A stretch of 64,000 nucleotides of DNA from Folioceros fuciformis. Its lineage: Eukaryota; Anthocerotophyta; Anthocerotopsida; Anthocerotales. The stretch covers positions 44,330-108,329 of the forward strand of contig JBNGIO010004611.1 of the NCBI GenBank assembly GCA_049999805.1. Direction: 5' to 3'. Shown piece after piece: positions 1 to 11,631 of this stretch. Within the stretch, counting starts at the first letter, position 1; every line of letters begins with the position of its first letter. The position numbers and the translations under genes are program-made. The notes below the pieces were generated by a model. It did not search any database. It was given only the letters and a program-made list of their open reading frames with translations, and was not told the origin of the DNA.

Positions 1-386
1 GTTTTACAATGGTTGCAACTTTCAGTGTTCATAGCAGCTACTAGATGCATGTTCTCAGACATAAAGCATATTCTGTGACAATGAGATTACCATTGCATAG
101 AGTTTGCAAAGACCTTCATATGGGTACGTAAAGCATGATGCAAGCTCTAGACATGGATATATAGACCATGATCTCTTAGAAGCCCCGTGTCATTTCTATC
201 CCTTAGAATCTCTGCATAAATCTACATTTCTATCCCTTAGAATCTGCATGAATCTACACGTCAACTAAGCCTACCTACAACCAACAACTCTACATGAATC
301 TACATGCCAACTAAGTTAGCCTACAACCAACAACTTTCAGCATTCATATGCTACTACTGGAGAGTCAAAGAGAGTTAAAAAAAACA

Positions 387-656
387 CAAAAAACTACTTT
401 TGATTGCTCCTTAGACAGTAAAAATACTTCTCACAAAAAACTACTTTTGACTACCCCTTGGTCAATAAAACTACTTCTCATAAAAAACTACTTCTAACTA
501 CCCCTTGATCAAAAACTACTTCAGACTACCCCTTATTCATTAAAACTACTTCTCACATAAAACTGCTTTTGACTATCCCTTAGTCAATAAAACTACTTCT
601 CATAAAAAAACTACTTCTGATTACCCCTTGGTTAGTAAAACTACTTCCGACCCTAA
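387..656. repeat. AT-rich minisatellite, about 47-bp unit
   Basis: About five or six imperfect tandem copies of a roughly 47-bp unit built on 'AAAAACTACTT' and 'GACTACCCCTTGGTCAATA'. Copies differ by point changes and by short losses; the third unit is shortened. It lies in the AT-rich flank upstream of MED15. The first 380 bases hold only short scattered repeats such as 'CATTTCTATCCCTTAGAATCT' (shown in part) and no gene that I can see. Confidence 0.8.
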
Positions 657-889
657 CCCAAGTTGTTTATCATTAGAGTTAAAGAAATAGCTTTTCACCA
701 TAGTCGAATCACCCGAGTCGGTAGAAGAAGCCGGTTTATCACCACAAGAGTCAAGCTTTGTCAATGGAGTTGATGAAAGAACCTATTAGCATAGCATGGG
801 AGTCGAGGAAACGGCCTCTCATCACCGGATTCCAAGAAGCCCCCCGACGCAAATATCACCTTAATCGAGCTTGTCACCGAAATCGAAGA

Positions 890-1200
890 ACCCGCCTATT
901 ACCACCGAAGTCGAGGAAGCCACCTATTACCACAGAAGTCGCAGAAGCTGCCTATTACCACCGAAGTCGAAGAAGCCGCCTATTACCACCGAAGTCGAAG
1001 AAGCCGCCTATTACCACCGAAGTCAAAGAAGCCGCCCATTACCAGATCAAAGAAGCTGCGTATTAGCACCGAAGTCAAAGAAGCCGCCCATTACCACATC
1101 AAAGAAGCCGCCCATTACCACATCAAAGAAGCCGCGTATTACAACCGAAGTCGAATAAGCCGCCTATTACCATCGAAGTCGAAGAAGCCGCCTATTACCA
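890..1200. repeat. 28-bp minisatellite upstream of MED15
   Basis: Tandem copies of a 28-bp unit containing 'GAAGTCGAAGAAGCCGCC' and 'TATTACCACC', cleanest at about 950-1030, then degenerating into variants (for example 'ACATCAAAGAAGCCGCCCAT') up to about 1200-1330. Because 28 is not a multiple of 3, each frame reads the unit differently, so the open frames here (about 760-1160) are by-products of the repeat, not a protein. It ends about 300-400 bp before the MED15 start codon and may sit in its promoter or 5' leader. Confidence 0.8.
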
Positions 1201-1618
1201 CCGGAACTGAAGAGGCTACTATCACCATCAAAGTCGAGAAAGCCACCTGTCACCACCGATCGAGTCCTAGCCACTTATCTCCACCGCAGTTGAAGAGGCC
1301 GCTTATCGGCATAGGAGGAAAACAAGCCGCTTATGGTCACCGGAGTCGACGAGGCCACTCAAAAGGCAGACAAAGATGAAGCCGCTTATTGTGGCAGTCG
1401 GAGGCGCTTCTCCCGCGCTCAATAACATCCGGGACACGGCCCTGACGACTTGTTCTGCCACAGTGTCTGCTCTACCCCTGGTTGATTTAAATACGAATTT
1501 GGCAATTCGGGTTTGGAAAGCGAAGCAGCGGGGTTGCTCCTGAGAAGGAATCGCAGTGTGGCCGGCCAAAGTTTGAGCTGGAAGTTTACAGTGACGACTA
1601 GAGTGTCGGCTTCCCGAC

Positions 1619-2655
1619 ATGGACGCGGGCGGCAGTGGAAACGGAAGTGGGGATTGGAGGTCGGGCCTGGCCAAGGAGGCACGGTCCAAAATTGTGAAGA
1701 AGATGTGAGTTTGCCCTCTCCTTTAGATTTGCTACTGTCTAATTTGGTGCCGAGAGTGTGATTTTCCTGGGGGCGGGAGTCTGAAGTGGAGGTAGCCTCG
1801 TAGTCGGGGTTTTCGGATGTTAGGATATTGATGTCATCAGAAGAGGGTTTTGGCTGATATAAAATTGGTGTGCACGAGTGAATGTTGGTATACTAGTGTG
1901 GAGGAATTCCTCTGAATGGACTTGTTATTTGCAGAATGGAAACTCTGCAGAGGCACATGCCCGTTTCGGGTCAGGAAGGGTTGGGCGAATTGTACAATAT
2001 TGCTTATAGGTTTGAGCAAAAGATCTTCGCCGCGGCAATTGATCAGGTAAGCCGGTGGGAGTGTCGGTAAGTTTGGTGTTTGTGGTTTATTGCTTCGCAG
2101 TTTCTCATGCTGGCCATGTGCTGTGTTTGTTGCAGCAAGATTATCTTCGAAAGATATCTTTGAAGATGCTTTCGCTCGATACCAGGGCGCAGGGTGGTGT
2201 GGCTGACGGAGGGATGGCAGGAGGAATTGCCCAGGGCGGTGACCCAGGTGAGAGGGTGAGGCTGTGGGGAAGGGCGCGCATGGAGTGGTGTGGTTGAAGT
2301 AGTCTACTGTCCGATGTCCTTCTCCATTCGCTTTGTTTCTTGTCTGACTGTGCTGTGCTGCACAGGTTCCATGGGTGTAATGAGGAACCAGACTCAGCCG
2401 GCACCAGGTGGGGCTCAGGTGCCTGGGCAACGGCCGCAGATCATATCTCAAACACTGCAGGGCACCATGAACGGAGGTCTGCCCTCTCTTGGTGGTCTGG
2501 CAACAGCTCCTGGAGCTCTGAATGCTCTTGCACAGAATGCCCTAGCGACCACTTCTGTCTCAAATCTCGCACAGAGTAATGCACTTGCTCAAAGGCAACA
2601 GCTTATGCAGCATCAACAACAGCATCGGCAGCTCCAGCAGCACCAGCTCCAGCAG

Positions 2656-2687
<32 letters not shown>

Positions 2688-2712
2688 GCAGCAGCAGCAA
2701 CAACAACAACAG

Positions 2713-2743
<31 letters not shown>

Positions 2744-2789
2744 TGCAACAGCTGCAGCAGCAGCAGCAGCAACAGCAGCAACAGCAGCA

Positions 2790-2861
<72 letters not shown>

Positions 2862-5800
2862 GCAACAGCAGCTGCAGCAGCCTCAGCAGCCTCAGCAGTT
2901 GCCACAGCCTCCACAGCTACAGCAACAGCAATATCAACAGCAGCAACAGATGCTGTTCCAGCACCGCCGGCAGCAGCAACTGTTAAAGCAGCAGCAGCAA
3001 CAACAGCAACATCCATATCCACATACTTTGCAGCAGCAGCCCCAGACACTCCTGCATCCATCGTCCCAAGTGGCTCAATTGCAAAATGCAGTTCAGGGCA
3101 TGCAGCAACAGCTTTACAAATTACAGCCGGGAAAGCAGCAGCAAGAGCAAACACAGCTGCAGTCCCAACAGGCTATCACTTCACAAAGTCAGTCACAGCA
3201 ACAATCGCAGCAGCCACTGCAGATGCTTCCAGCTGTGACTAGCCAGTCACAGCGAATTCAACAGTCGGCAGGGCAGAGCCTCCTTGAACAGCAGCAGGTG
3301 CTACAGGCCAATCCCCAACGGGCTCTTCCTGAAGCCTCTTCTGGTTGGTATGGTAGGTCAACAATGTTATGTTTACAAGATTTGCCAAATTTTTGTTCTA
3401 ATTTTTACTGACATTTGTTTGACAGCCTCCCTCGATTCATCAGGGCATTCCATTGGTGATCAACGTGATCTTGTGTGGCCCAAGGTGATGTCAGTTATGA
3501 ATGCAAAGCTGGTTACTTGAAGATAGGCCTTGGTTTGGACTTTTGATCCATGTATAGCGATCGTGTGTAGCTCCAAGTCTTGAAGGAGAAGTATTATCAA
3601 GATATGCGTGACCTTTACCAAATGCTGGTCAACAAGAGCACACAGGTTTCTCGGCCCCCTATTCCCGTCCCACTCCTTTCACTTCATTTTGCTTCTCCGT
3701 CTCCCTCCCGCTTTGGTGTCCTTCCCTCCATTTGCCTCATCTTTCTTCTCTCCCTCTCAGCTTCTCCCTCCCTTCTTCTACATGTCCTTCCTCTGCTTGT
3801 CTTCCCTTGCTCCCTCCCATTCTTTTGTCCCTCCCTCTTGGGGGCTTCCATATTGTACAGGGATTTGTGATGGTGTGCTGATGCAAGGGTTGGTGAATAT
3901 GTTAGACAATGCCGCCAGAACAGCACTCGAAGCTGCAGCACTACAAGGAAGTTCTCCAGCGGATGATCCCCTACTTGACCGTGCCAAAAGAGAGAGTACC
4001 AAAGGAGTTCAATCTAGAGAAGGTGGAGACCTATGAGAAGCAAATTGTGAGCATCATCGAGACATTCAAGCGGAGAAAGCCCTCTCAAACACAACCAACT
4101 CAGCAAGTTGGTCAACAAGGACACCAAGGTCAGCAGAGCGTGATGCATCAACCGGGCCTGTCAAGTCAGATAATGCCAACGCATCAAGTACCGCTTCATC
4201 AATTGCAGCCTGGGGTCCAGACACAATCACTGCAACAACAGCAGCAGACGCTTTCACAATTGCAGCATCATGACAAGCAAGGGCAGCAGGTACAACAACC
4301 ACTGCGGCACATGCTTTCCCAAGTTCCTGTCTTGGCACTGCATCATTCTAACCTTTCATCCTTACAGCCAAATGGTGGACATGGGCCACAACAAAACATG
4401 ATGAATGTTCAACAGAATGGAGGAGTAAGTTCTCTTGCACAGAGCAACTTACCTGGTGCAGTACTGGGTGGAATTGGACAAGTGAGCATTCTGCAGCAGC
4501 AACAACAGCAAGTCCAGCAGCAGCAGCAGGCACAGCAACAGCAGCAGCAGCAAGTCCAGCAGCAGCAGCAGCAGCAGCAGCAGGCACTGCAACAGCAACA
4601 AGTCCAGCAGCAGCAGCAACAACAGGCCCAGCAGCAGCACGCCCAGCTGCAGTCCCAGCAGCAGGCCCCGCAGCTACAGCAGCAGCAAGTCCACCAACAG
4701 GCCCAGTTGCTGAAACAGCAGCAAGATCAGCTGCAAGCTCAGCAGCAACGACCACTTAAGGATCAAGAGGCATCCAAGCTTCAACAGCACCGTCTTCAGA
4801 TACACCAGCAGCATAGGCAACTGCATCAGTTGCAACCTCAGCAACTGCCATCTCAGCAGCCTCAGGAAATGTCAGCGGACTCCAAGGACCTGAAATCAAA
4901 GCAAGTCAAGCAGTTGCTGGGAAAACATAATCCTGTTGTTCAAAGGCAATTGCAGCCACAACAGCTCAAAGCTTCATCACCGCAAACAGTATCCTCTCCG
5001 CAGATTTTGCAGGCTCCATCTCCCCAACAACACTCTCCACAAACAGATCCATCAGCTTTTCCATCTACGGGTGCCATTCTCAAGAGTGGGACTCCAATTC
5101 AAGCTGCTACTCCTCCTTTTCGAACTCCTTCACCTTCTATGATGGTGGCTCCTTCACCACCTCCGGATGAGGTTGATGCTAAGGCGTCAATGACTTCTTC
5201 GACGCCTCACAATTTTGCAAGTACTGGTGGATCACAGGGGATTTTGACCAGCACACCGGGGATTTCTGCTTCACCTGCACCTGTGGACTTTTCTCCAAGC
5301 ACAGGACAAGCGGATGGACAGCAGGTCTTTTCCCCAGGGACCCCAGCTGGAGAGAAGATTAATGAAACTACACGAGAGCGCTTATTAAGAAAGGTATGCA
5401 TGATGGAAGTAGTGATGTCGTTAGACTTTGCAGTGGCAGTAGTTTGGTTCTTCTCAGTAAGGCTGTGTGACTACTCTGTCGTATGCTACGTGTAAGTATG
5501 GAAGCATGTTCGAATATTCGAGCAAAGGATGTGTGTTTGTCGCCTTATGCAGTCCGGATAAGTAATGGTTTCAACTAGTAGCTTACAACATTGTAGGATG
5601 TAGTGAAACCTTTCTTGTGAAATGCCCCGTCTGTGTTCATCATTTGTCACACTAGGAATGGATCTGCTGTGCAGCTTGCGATTATGGACAAAAAGGGGAT
5701 TCGAGCTGCCCTTGATGACCTTCTTGGGATATCAAGTGCATGGAGTAGCCTTGCTGCTTCAGCTCCTGGAAATGGGTCAAAGTCTGCTGTTGGGGAGGAT

Positions 5801-6859
5801 CTAGCTGCATCAACCAGGATAAGGCTGCATGCAAGATTAGAGAAAGATGGTTTAAGGAAGCTGAAACGATCACTGGAATCTGTTACTGGGTGCGAAATTA
5901 ATACTGATGGGAAGATCCGAAACACAGTGAGCAGCGTCCACCAGTGGGATCTTCAAGAGGAATCTATTCCAAGGATGATGAGGTCGAGAATGGAGGTTGA
6001 CTCTGGATGCAGGGCTCCTGGACCCTTGTCTTGTGCTGCAGTTTTCGGTTTTGGAAAACCTGATCTTCTGAATATTGGAGAGCTAATTGTGATTTGTTGG
6101 ATACAATACTCTGAACAGATAAGTAACTACAGAAAGCTCCAGTTTGAAATTATGGAGGTGAACTCTAAGATGATTGATACCGTCCTTAAAATAAGTGAAG
6201 AGGCAACAGAGGACGCTGCAGCTGAATCGAGGGACGGAATTGTTGTTACCTGTATATACCGAGGGTATACTGTTGCAGAAGAGTGGCGTGCTTGGTTCGA
6301 AATGGTTAGTTACGAAACTATTGAAATGAATTCACTTTTTCAGGAGATCGAGAGCGTTTTTTAGAGTGTTGGTTCTGTGCCTGAAAGCAGTCTCTGTGGC
6401 TTGTTCCGCTTGGTTGTTTGCCATGCAGACAAAGAGAATTCCTCTTGGGATCCTTGTTCCCCCAAACTATCCGGAGAAGCCTCCAACAATTTGGCCGGAG
6501 AGGATTCCAGATAATAGGTGGTGATCGCTCTCCCTACTTTGCTTTGAAAATTCTTGACAACTGTGTGAAGCTGATAAAGCTTTACATTTGCTTGTGGTAG
6601 CAATTCTTTTGACGTTTCCGTTCGCGACAAGTTCAATGCAATACTGCGGACTCGGCCAGAGCCATTGACTGTCAGCTCTATCGGAAGACTATGGAACCAG
6701 TGCTGTTGGGATGCTGCCCACGAGATGATTCTGACGAACCGTGAGCAGTCAGAGGTATCTAATGTATTCGAATCCGCAGGTACAGTCTGGGAACCAACCA
6801 CAGGTTTATTTCACGAAACACCTGGCCTGCTTCCAAAGCAAACCCTTGAAACTTTTTAG
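1619..6859 (+). CDS. MED15: Mediator complex tail subunit 15 (MED15), multi-exon
   Basis: Transcriptional co-activator subunit of the Mediator tail; its N-terminal KIX domain docks activators. Exons seen directly: 1619-1704, 1935-2046, 2136-2247, 2366-3352, 3426-3511, 3571-3645, 3906-5393, about 5675-6357, about 6430-6520 and about 6609-6859; phases join cleanly up to 5393. Exons 1-3 encode the KIX domain (residues about 10-100: 'DWRSGLAKEARSKIVKK', 'DYLRKISLKMLSLDTRA'). Exon 4 and the 3906-5393 exon carry glutamine-rich tracts, one with 15 uninterrupted CAG codons (2794-2838). The conserved middle block ('HYKEVLQRMIPYLTV', 'YEKQIVSII') and the C-terminal Mediator block ('SAPGNGSKSAVGEDLAA', 'ILVPPNYPEKPPTIWPERI', 'GRLWNQCCWDAAHEMIL') follow in family order. 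Stop is taken at 6857-6859. The joins between 5393 and 6660 are less certain. A broken inverted copy lies at 15770-17095. Confidence 0.9.
2640..2900 (+). repeat. CAG/CAA trinucleotide tract (poly-Gln) in MED15 exon 4
   Basis: Near-continuous glutamine codons with occasional leucine codons. The longest pure CAG run is 15 codons at 2794-2838; other stretches alternate CAG and CAA. The tract reads open in all frames and on both strands, giving artificial poly-Ser, poly-Ala and poly-Leu frames. Confidence 0.95.
4490..4760 (+). repeat. Second Gln-rich CAG/CAA tract in MED15
   Basis: Glutamine-rich coding tract, less pure than the first, with a recurrent 'CAAGTCCAGCAGCAG' pattern (Q-V-Q-Q-Q). It lies between the conserved middle block and the C-terminal domain and belongs to the 3906-5393 exon. 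Confidence 0.85.
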
Positions 6860-8523
6860 CACTCCCGACAGTGATGGGACTGTGTAACATTACATTATTT
6901 TGGATCTTATCCTCCAAGGATCCTGCATTCCTAACATAACAGTGTAGCCTGTACTCAAGTGAAGAGCAGCAAAGGGTATCTGAAGGCCGAAGGGGGTCAC
7001 TTGGGTGTTCTAGGATCATGGCTTGTTGGTGGCTGTTCATATTCCTATGTGGTCATAATCTTTGTACCAAACTATCACAGTGCTCTTCATTGGACACAAA
7101 ATGCTACGCTTGTGGATATATACATGGTCACTACTCTTTGAAGTATATTAGGTCTTGTACGATGAGGGTTAGCATTTCGGGGTTTGTATGCTCCAGTGCG
7201 GCACGCATGCAGAGATGCGTGAACACCCTGCTGTAGGGCTACGATTCAGCGGGTGGATACATTTAAAGATCCTCTGGTGGAACACATTCGAGGACCCTAT
7301 GTTATTCCTGCAAGACCGTCTTCTCATAGGGTGGAGCATTGTCAAGGTAATTATGTTATTCCGGCAGGACCTCCTCCTCCTCCTCGACTGGAACACAAGT
7401 CAAGGACCCTGCATGACCACCACCTTCTCTCGGGTGGAATTCAAGGACCTATGTTACGCCTGCAAGACTGCCTGTTCCTGCCAGCGTGGACTTCCTATGC
7501 CAGCTAGTCCTTATGCAGGTGATGGGACCTCAGGTTACCCCTTGTTGGTGTGCAGGTGCAGGAGAGCCACAGCGTGGATCTCAAGTCTGTTGCCCATTCT
7601 CGATGCGAGAAGCAGGAGAGCCACGGTGTGGGTGTGGATGACGGTTGACCGCGTGGATGTGAGGTCTAACCTATGGAAGGATATATGGAAACATAGGTAG
7701 AGTATTGAAGATAGCTGGATAGACCCTTGGGCCAGGTACAACGAAACACTTTTCAGCACTTCAGGGCAGGCATACCGAAAGACTCTTAAAGAACATTTAG
7801 GGCAGGTACATCTAAACTCTGGAGCAAGTGAAGTGTGAAACAAACCACCGGCCACAGCGTGTTGTGTTCCAGGCTAGCTAAGCATGAATCATGTCTGTAG
7901 CAATAGCATGGCTGAACGTGGCTGCGTTGAGCGGTGGAACTGCCATAGCCTAGGGTAGGAACATCATAGACTCACAGTGGCAATCTTCACAATGGTTTCC
8001 TCTAGACGAAACGAGGGCAGGACAAATTTTCTCTCCTACCAATTAGAAATCACTATCCATTGGGCTACGCACGCACGACCCTTTAATTCTGGATGCAACG
8101 AAACGACGGCCTCGGATGGGGCTTGGGTCCTCCCATCCGAACTTGGACACATCGCAGATTATCAATCCACCCATCCGGATTTGGACACATGAACGGCCGA
8201 TCATATCATAGGGTATCACTCCCTCGGGGACTTAAACACATGATCAACCTAATTCATTTCAGGCTGTCAATCTTCTTAGCGCGGCATCGACACAAATCGG
8301 CCACATGCCAGATTTTCTGACAAGTGGTAATTGTTTTTTAGAGGTTGTTTTTTGATTTGCTGAGAAAAAAAAAGTAACCTTTTTGCACCGGCCTACTCTA
8401 TCGGTCGGGTCCTCACCGGCGAGTTCGTTCTGGCGCCAAATGCCTGCGGCAGGGCTTCCACCGACCCCGCGACGGTGTCGTAAGGTGCCTCAAGCGGGTG
8501 ACTCTCCAACCCTCGAAGAAAAC
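6860..8523. other. Intergenic region between convergent MED15 and the first PPR gene
   Basis: No gene seen. At about 7250-7490 there are three diverged copies of a 70-80 bp segment around 'CTATGTTATTCCTGCAAGACC' (given in part). At 7550-7640 'GCAGGAGAGCCAC' recurs, and at 7730-7830 a short unit around 'GGGCAGGTACA' recurs. From 8330 to 8375 there are T-rich and A-rich runs downstream of the PPR stop codon. Confidence 0.6.
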
Positions 8524-11427
8524 TCAGATTCCGTTCCCTCGCATGTTGCAAGACGAGGTACCAAGTTCTTTCATCTTGGGAATGAGCTGTTTCAGCCTTA
8601 AGTGTACACTCTCTGGAAGCTTGTCGCCAACTGAAAACGTGTGCACGAGTCCGTCCGCGTCTGTCCACCAGCTCTGGCCCTGTCGCTTCCATGCAGCACT
8701 TCGTTTTCTCCTCAACTGTATCTCTAACCCTTCCTCCCACATCTGGGCACCCATGTATATGTTCGCCATCAAGACATATTCTGCAGCATCTGGTTCCTCT
8801 AGCTTCACTGCTTCATCGAAAGCATGCCGTCCCACCTCAACATTGCTCCACTTCTGGCAAGCACCCAGTAGCGTGCGCCAGACTGCCTTATCAGGCTGTA
8901 CAGGCATTGTCTTTACCACTTCTAGTGCCTCATCTAGTTGGCCCGCTCGACCTAGGAGATCCACCATGCATGAGAAGTGTTCCATGGTGGGATGGATGCC
9001 GAACTGTCTGTTCATAGTTTCAAAGTATTCTTGCCCCTTGCTTACGGCGCCCACATGACTGCAAACGGTTAGTACACATAGGAAAGTCACGCCATTTGGA
9101 TGTACGCCATGCTCTGTCATTCTCTGAACCAAGTCAAATACTACGCCACTGTCGCCCTGGCGGGTGTACCCTGCAATCATCGCATTCCAGGCAACGATGC
9201 CTCTTTCAGGTAATGCATCAAAGACTCGCTGAGCATCAACCATGCTCCCACCTTTTGCATACATACTTATCAAACCCATGGCTACAGGCACATCAGCTTC
9301 AAGCCCTTGTTCCTTAATCTGAGCATGAAGCTGCCTTCCTATATGCAGATCTGCAACACTTGCACATGCTTGCAAGAGGCACACAAATGTGACAGAATCT
9401 GGTGGAACACAACCGTCCAGTTGCATAGCCCTAACAAGACAGAAGGCTTTGTGATCCATACCTTGCTGGGAATATCCAGCTATCAGGGCAGTCCACGTTG
9501 CCACATCCTTTTGGGGCAGCTTGTCAAAGACGCTATGAGCAAGGTGTGGGCTGCCACACTTTGCATACAAGTTCACCAAACTGCAACCTAAGGCCGCATC
9601 CACGTGAAGACCTTGTTCTTCTATCTGTCTATGAAACTGTTTCCCCTGTTCCAGAGCTGTTATACCAAGACTTGCACATGCCTGCAGGAGGCACACAAAT
9701 GTGACAGAATTTGGAGTTGAGATGCCCTCTTCTTGCATTGTGCCATAAAGCTCAAGAGCTTCTTGACCCATGCTTTTCTGGGCGTATCCTGCTATCAGGG
9801 CATTCCACGTCACCACATTCTTCTCATCAAGTCCATCAAACACGCTCTGAGCATCATGAAGGCTGCCACACTTTGCGTACATGTTTACTAAGCTGCAACC
9901 CAGAACCACATCAACCTTAAGTCCTCGTTCCTCAATCTGTCTGTGCAGGTACTTTCCCCTCTGTAGATCCGAGATACCAATACTTGCACACGCCTGGAGA
10001 AGGCATATGAACGTCACAGAATCAGGTGTTAGACTGCCTTCGTGTTCCATAACACTGTGAAGATGAATCACTTCCTGAAACATGCCTTGCTGGGAGTATG
10101 CGGCCAACATGGCATTCCACGTCACTACATCTTTTTGCGAAAGTCCTTCAAACACGCTTTGGGCATCATCCAGGCTGCCACACTTCGCGTACATGTTAAT
10201 CAGACTGTTGGCTACAATAACATCACTCTGAAGCCCTTGCTCTTCGATCTGTGCATGAAGCTGCTTTCCCATCTTGAGAGCTGGGGTACCCCAACTTGCG
10301 CATGCTTGCAGTAAGCAGAGAAATGTTACAGAATCCGGTGCAGCAATGCCTTCCTGTTGCATTTCACTGTAAAGTCGTAGGGCTTCCTCACCCATGCCAC
10401 ACTTTGCATACATGTCCACCAAGCAACTAGAGACAAACCTATTAAGGTGAAGCTCGCTAGCCAACACATCGGCATGAACCTGCTGCCCACTTTCCAGGTC
10501 AGCTCCCCTTGCACAAGCCTGTAAGGCTGCTACGAACACATGGCCATCCGGTTTAACATTTGACCTGCGCATTTGATGATATAGTTGAATGGCCTGTTTA
10601 GCTTGTCCATGTTGAACATACGCTGATATTATGGAAGACCACATGAAGGCATCTGGTTCCGGGACCGTGGTGAACACATCCGTCGCCTCTTGCAACCTGG
10701 CATGACATGCATACATTCGTAAGATGTGGTTGCACAAGAATGTGTCCGACTGATATCCCTGTTGCACGGTGAGAGCATGAATCCGGCGACCCACAATCAG
10801 ATTCTGCTGGACCGTACATTCTTTCAGCACATTGTAAAACACAGTTTTGGAAAACCGATAGCCTGTCTTGACGAGAACTCCCACAACCTCAACTGCCTCG
10901 GTGAGGTGCCCCTGCTGACATAATTTGCTCGCAGTTTCTGGAGTTAATCCTCGTTCACATCCCGGGGGCCCGCGAGGATCATGATGATCCGCCATCCACC
11001 CGCTGGATTGCGGGAGAAGACGATGTCCTGCCTGCATCTCTGGAGCAGCCACCTCTCCATCTACAGAATTCCACTTGGAAAAGTTACCCAGCCAGACGAT
11101 CTCGTTGGACACTTTACCGTGGAAGTGGGGCGACCGATTGCTCTTGCTACGTTGCCTCAGAGAAACTGCACCGCCCCTAAAGCAATGTGGCAACACGAGA
11201 TTTTGGCAACCACTTTCTCTGGAGTCTCTTTCCCCATAGCCATCCAGATACTCTCGTGGACGGGCTGGTGCCGATAGCCATAACTCGTTAGAGCGGACCC
11301 ACAATTCCCCTTTGCTCTGCAATCCCATGACCCAGGGTTGGAAAACATCCTTTTCACCGCAGATTATCGCCAGTCTACAGGGATCGATGCACAGTTGAAA
11401 CATGTCGCCATCTTGTAGACGTCTCAT
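8524..11427 (-). CDS. PLS-class PPR protein with E/E+ tail and no DYW domain (PPR-1)
   Basis: Intronless gene for an organellar RNA-binding protein of the C-to-U editing-factor type. The open frame runs to 11442 but begins there with GTG; the first ATG is at 11427, giving about 967 residues, with an N-terminal extension (about 150 residues) that could hold a targeting peptide. PLS triplets of about 101 residues follow, marked by repeated 'MYAKCGS..DA..VF', 'VVTWNALIAGY' and 'SVTFVCLLQACAS'; I count six such units. The second lacks about 31 residues: 'SCLVDMYAKCG' runs straight into 'MGEEALRLY'. The C-terminus has the E region ('FSCMVDLLGRAGQLDEAL', 'VWRTLLGACQKWSNVE') and 'SWWTDADGLVHTFSVGDK', then stops, so the DYW deaminase is absent. 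Its partner at 11632 is its closest relative here, in head-to-head orientation. Target RNA is unknown. Confidence 0.92.
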   Translation of the reverse strand: MRRLQDGDMFQLCIDPCRLAIICGEKDVFQPWVMGLQSKGELWVRSNELWLSAPARPREYLDGYGERDSRESGCQNLVLPHCFRGGAVSLRQRSKSNRSPHFHGKVSNEIVWLGNFSKWNSVDGEVAAPEMQAGHRLLPQSSGWMADHHDPRGPPGCERGLTPETASKLCQQGHLTEAVEVVGVLVKTGYRFSKTVFYNVLKECTVQQNLIVGRRIHALTVQQGYQSDTFLCNHILRMYACHARLQEATDVFTTVPEPDAFMWSSIISAYVQHGQAKQAIQLYHQMRRSNVKPDGHVFVAALQACARGADLESGQQVHADVLASELHLNRFVSSCLVDMYAKCGMGEEALRLYSEMQQEGIAAPDSVTFLCLLQACASWGTPALKMGKQLHAQIEEQGLQSDVIVANSLINMYAKCGSLDDAQSVFEGLSQKDVVTWNAMLAAYSQQGMFQEVIHLHSVMEHEGSLTPDSVTFICLLQACASIGISDLQRGKYLHRQIEERGLKVDVVLGCSLVNMYAKCGSLHDAQSVFDGLDEKNVVTWNALIAGYAQKSMGQEALELYGTMQEEGISTPNSVTFVCLLQACASLGITALEQGKQFHRQIEEQGLHVDAALGCSLVNLYAKCGSPHLAHSVFDKLPQKDVATWTALIAGYSQQGMDHKAFCLVRAMQLDGCVPPDSVTFVCLLQACASVADLHIGRQLHAQIKEQGLEADVPVAMGLISMYAKGGSMVDAQRVFDALPERGIVAWNAMIAGYTRQGDSGVVFDLVQRMTEHGVHPNGVTFLCVLTVCSHVGAVSKGQEYFETMNRQFGIHPTMEHFSCMVDLLGRAGQLDEALEVVKTMPVQPDKAVWRTLLGACQKWSNVEVGRHAFDEAVKLEEPDAAEYVLMANIYMGAQMWEEGLEIQLRRKRSAAWKRQGQSWWTDADGLVHTFSVGDKLPESVHLRLKQLIPKMKELGTSSCNMRGNGI

Positions 11428-11631
11428 GCGGGCCTGTCCCACACAGGTTTAGAGTGGCCCAAGAGTGGTTCTGAATTCTGCTAAGTGGGCCAAGATAGCT
11501 TGGTGCTAGACTGGTAGGTGAGATAGTGGAAGCCAGGACATGGATTGTTGGCTTAGACTCGACTTGAGCCTTGGCACTCATGGATGCTAACTACGTTGAG
11601 CAACTAGCCCAGCTAGCAAGCAGGATTAGCC
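11428..11631. promoter_or_regulatory. Bidirectional spacer between head-to-head PPR genes (mirror axis)
   Basis: About 200 bp separate the two divergent ATG codons, so both promoters and 5' leaders must lie here or overlap. The starts look alike when read outwards ('GCATGAGACGTCTACAAG' on the minus side, 'CCATGAGAGTCTGTAGCG' on the plus side), as expected if this is the axis of an inverted duplication. I see no convincing TATA box. Confidence 0.45.

Noticed and set aside
758-1158. Two overlapping open frames of about 100 residues
   Set aside because: They arise from the 28-bp minisatellite, whose unit is not a multiple of three, and have no family motif.
2560-3154. Long poly-Leu, poly-Ala and poly-Ser open frames on both strands
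   Set aside because: They are other-frame readings of the CAG/CAA tract of MED15, whose Gln frame is supported by flanking conserved domains and splice phases.
4066-4755. Ala/Val-rich minus-strand frames of up to 135 residues
   Set aside because: Antisense readings of the second MED15 Gln-rich tract.
8498-9058. 186-residue plus-strand frame
   Set aside because: Antisense shadow of the PPR-1 C-terminus; no independent features. The same holds for several frames opposite PPR-2, such as 12775-13596.
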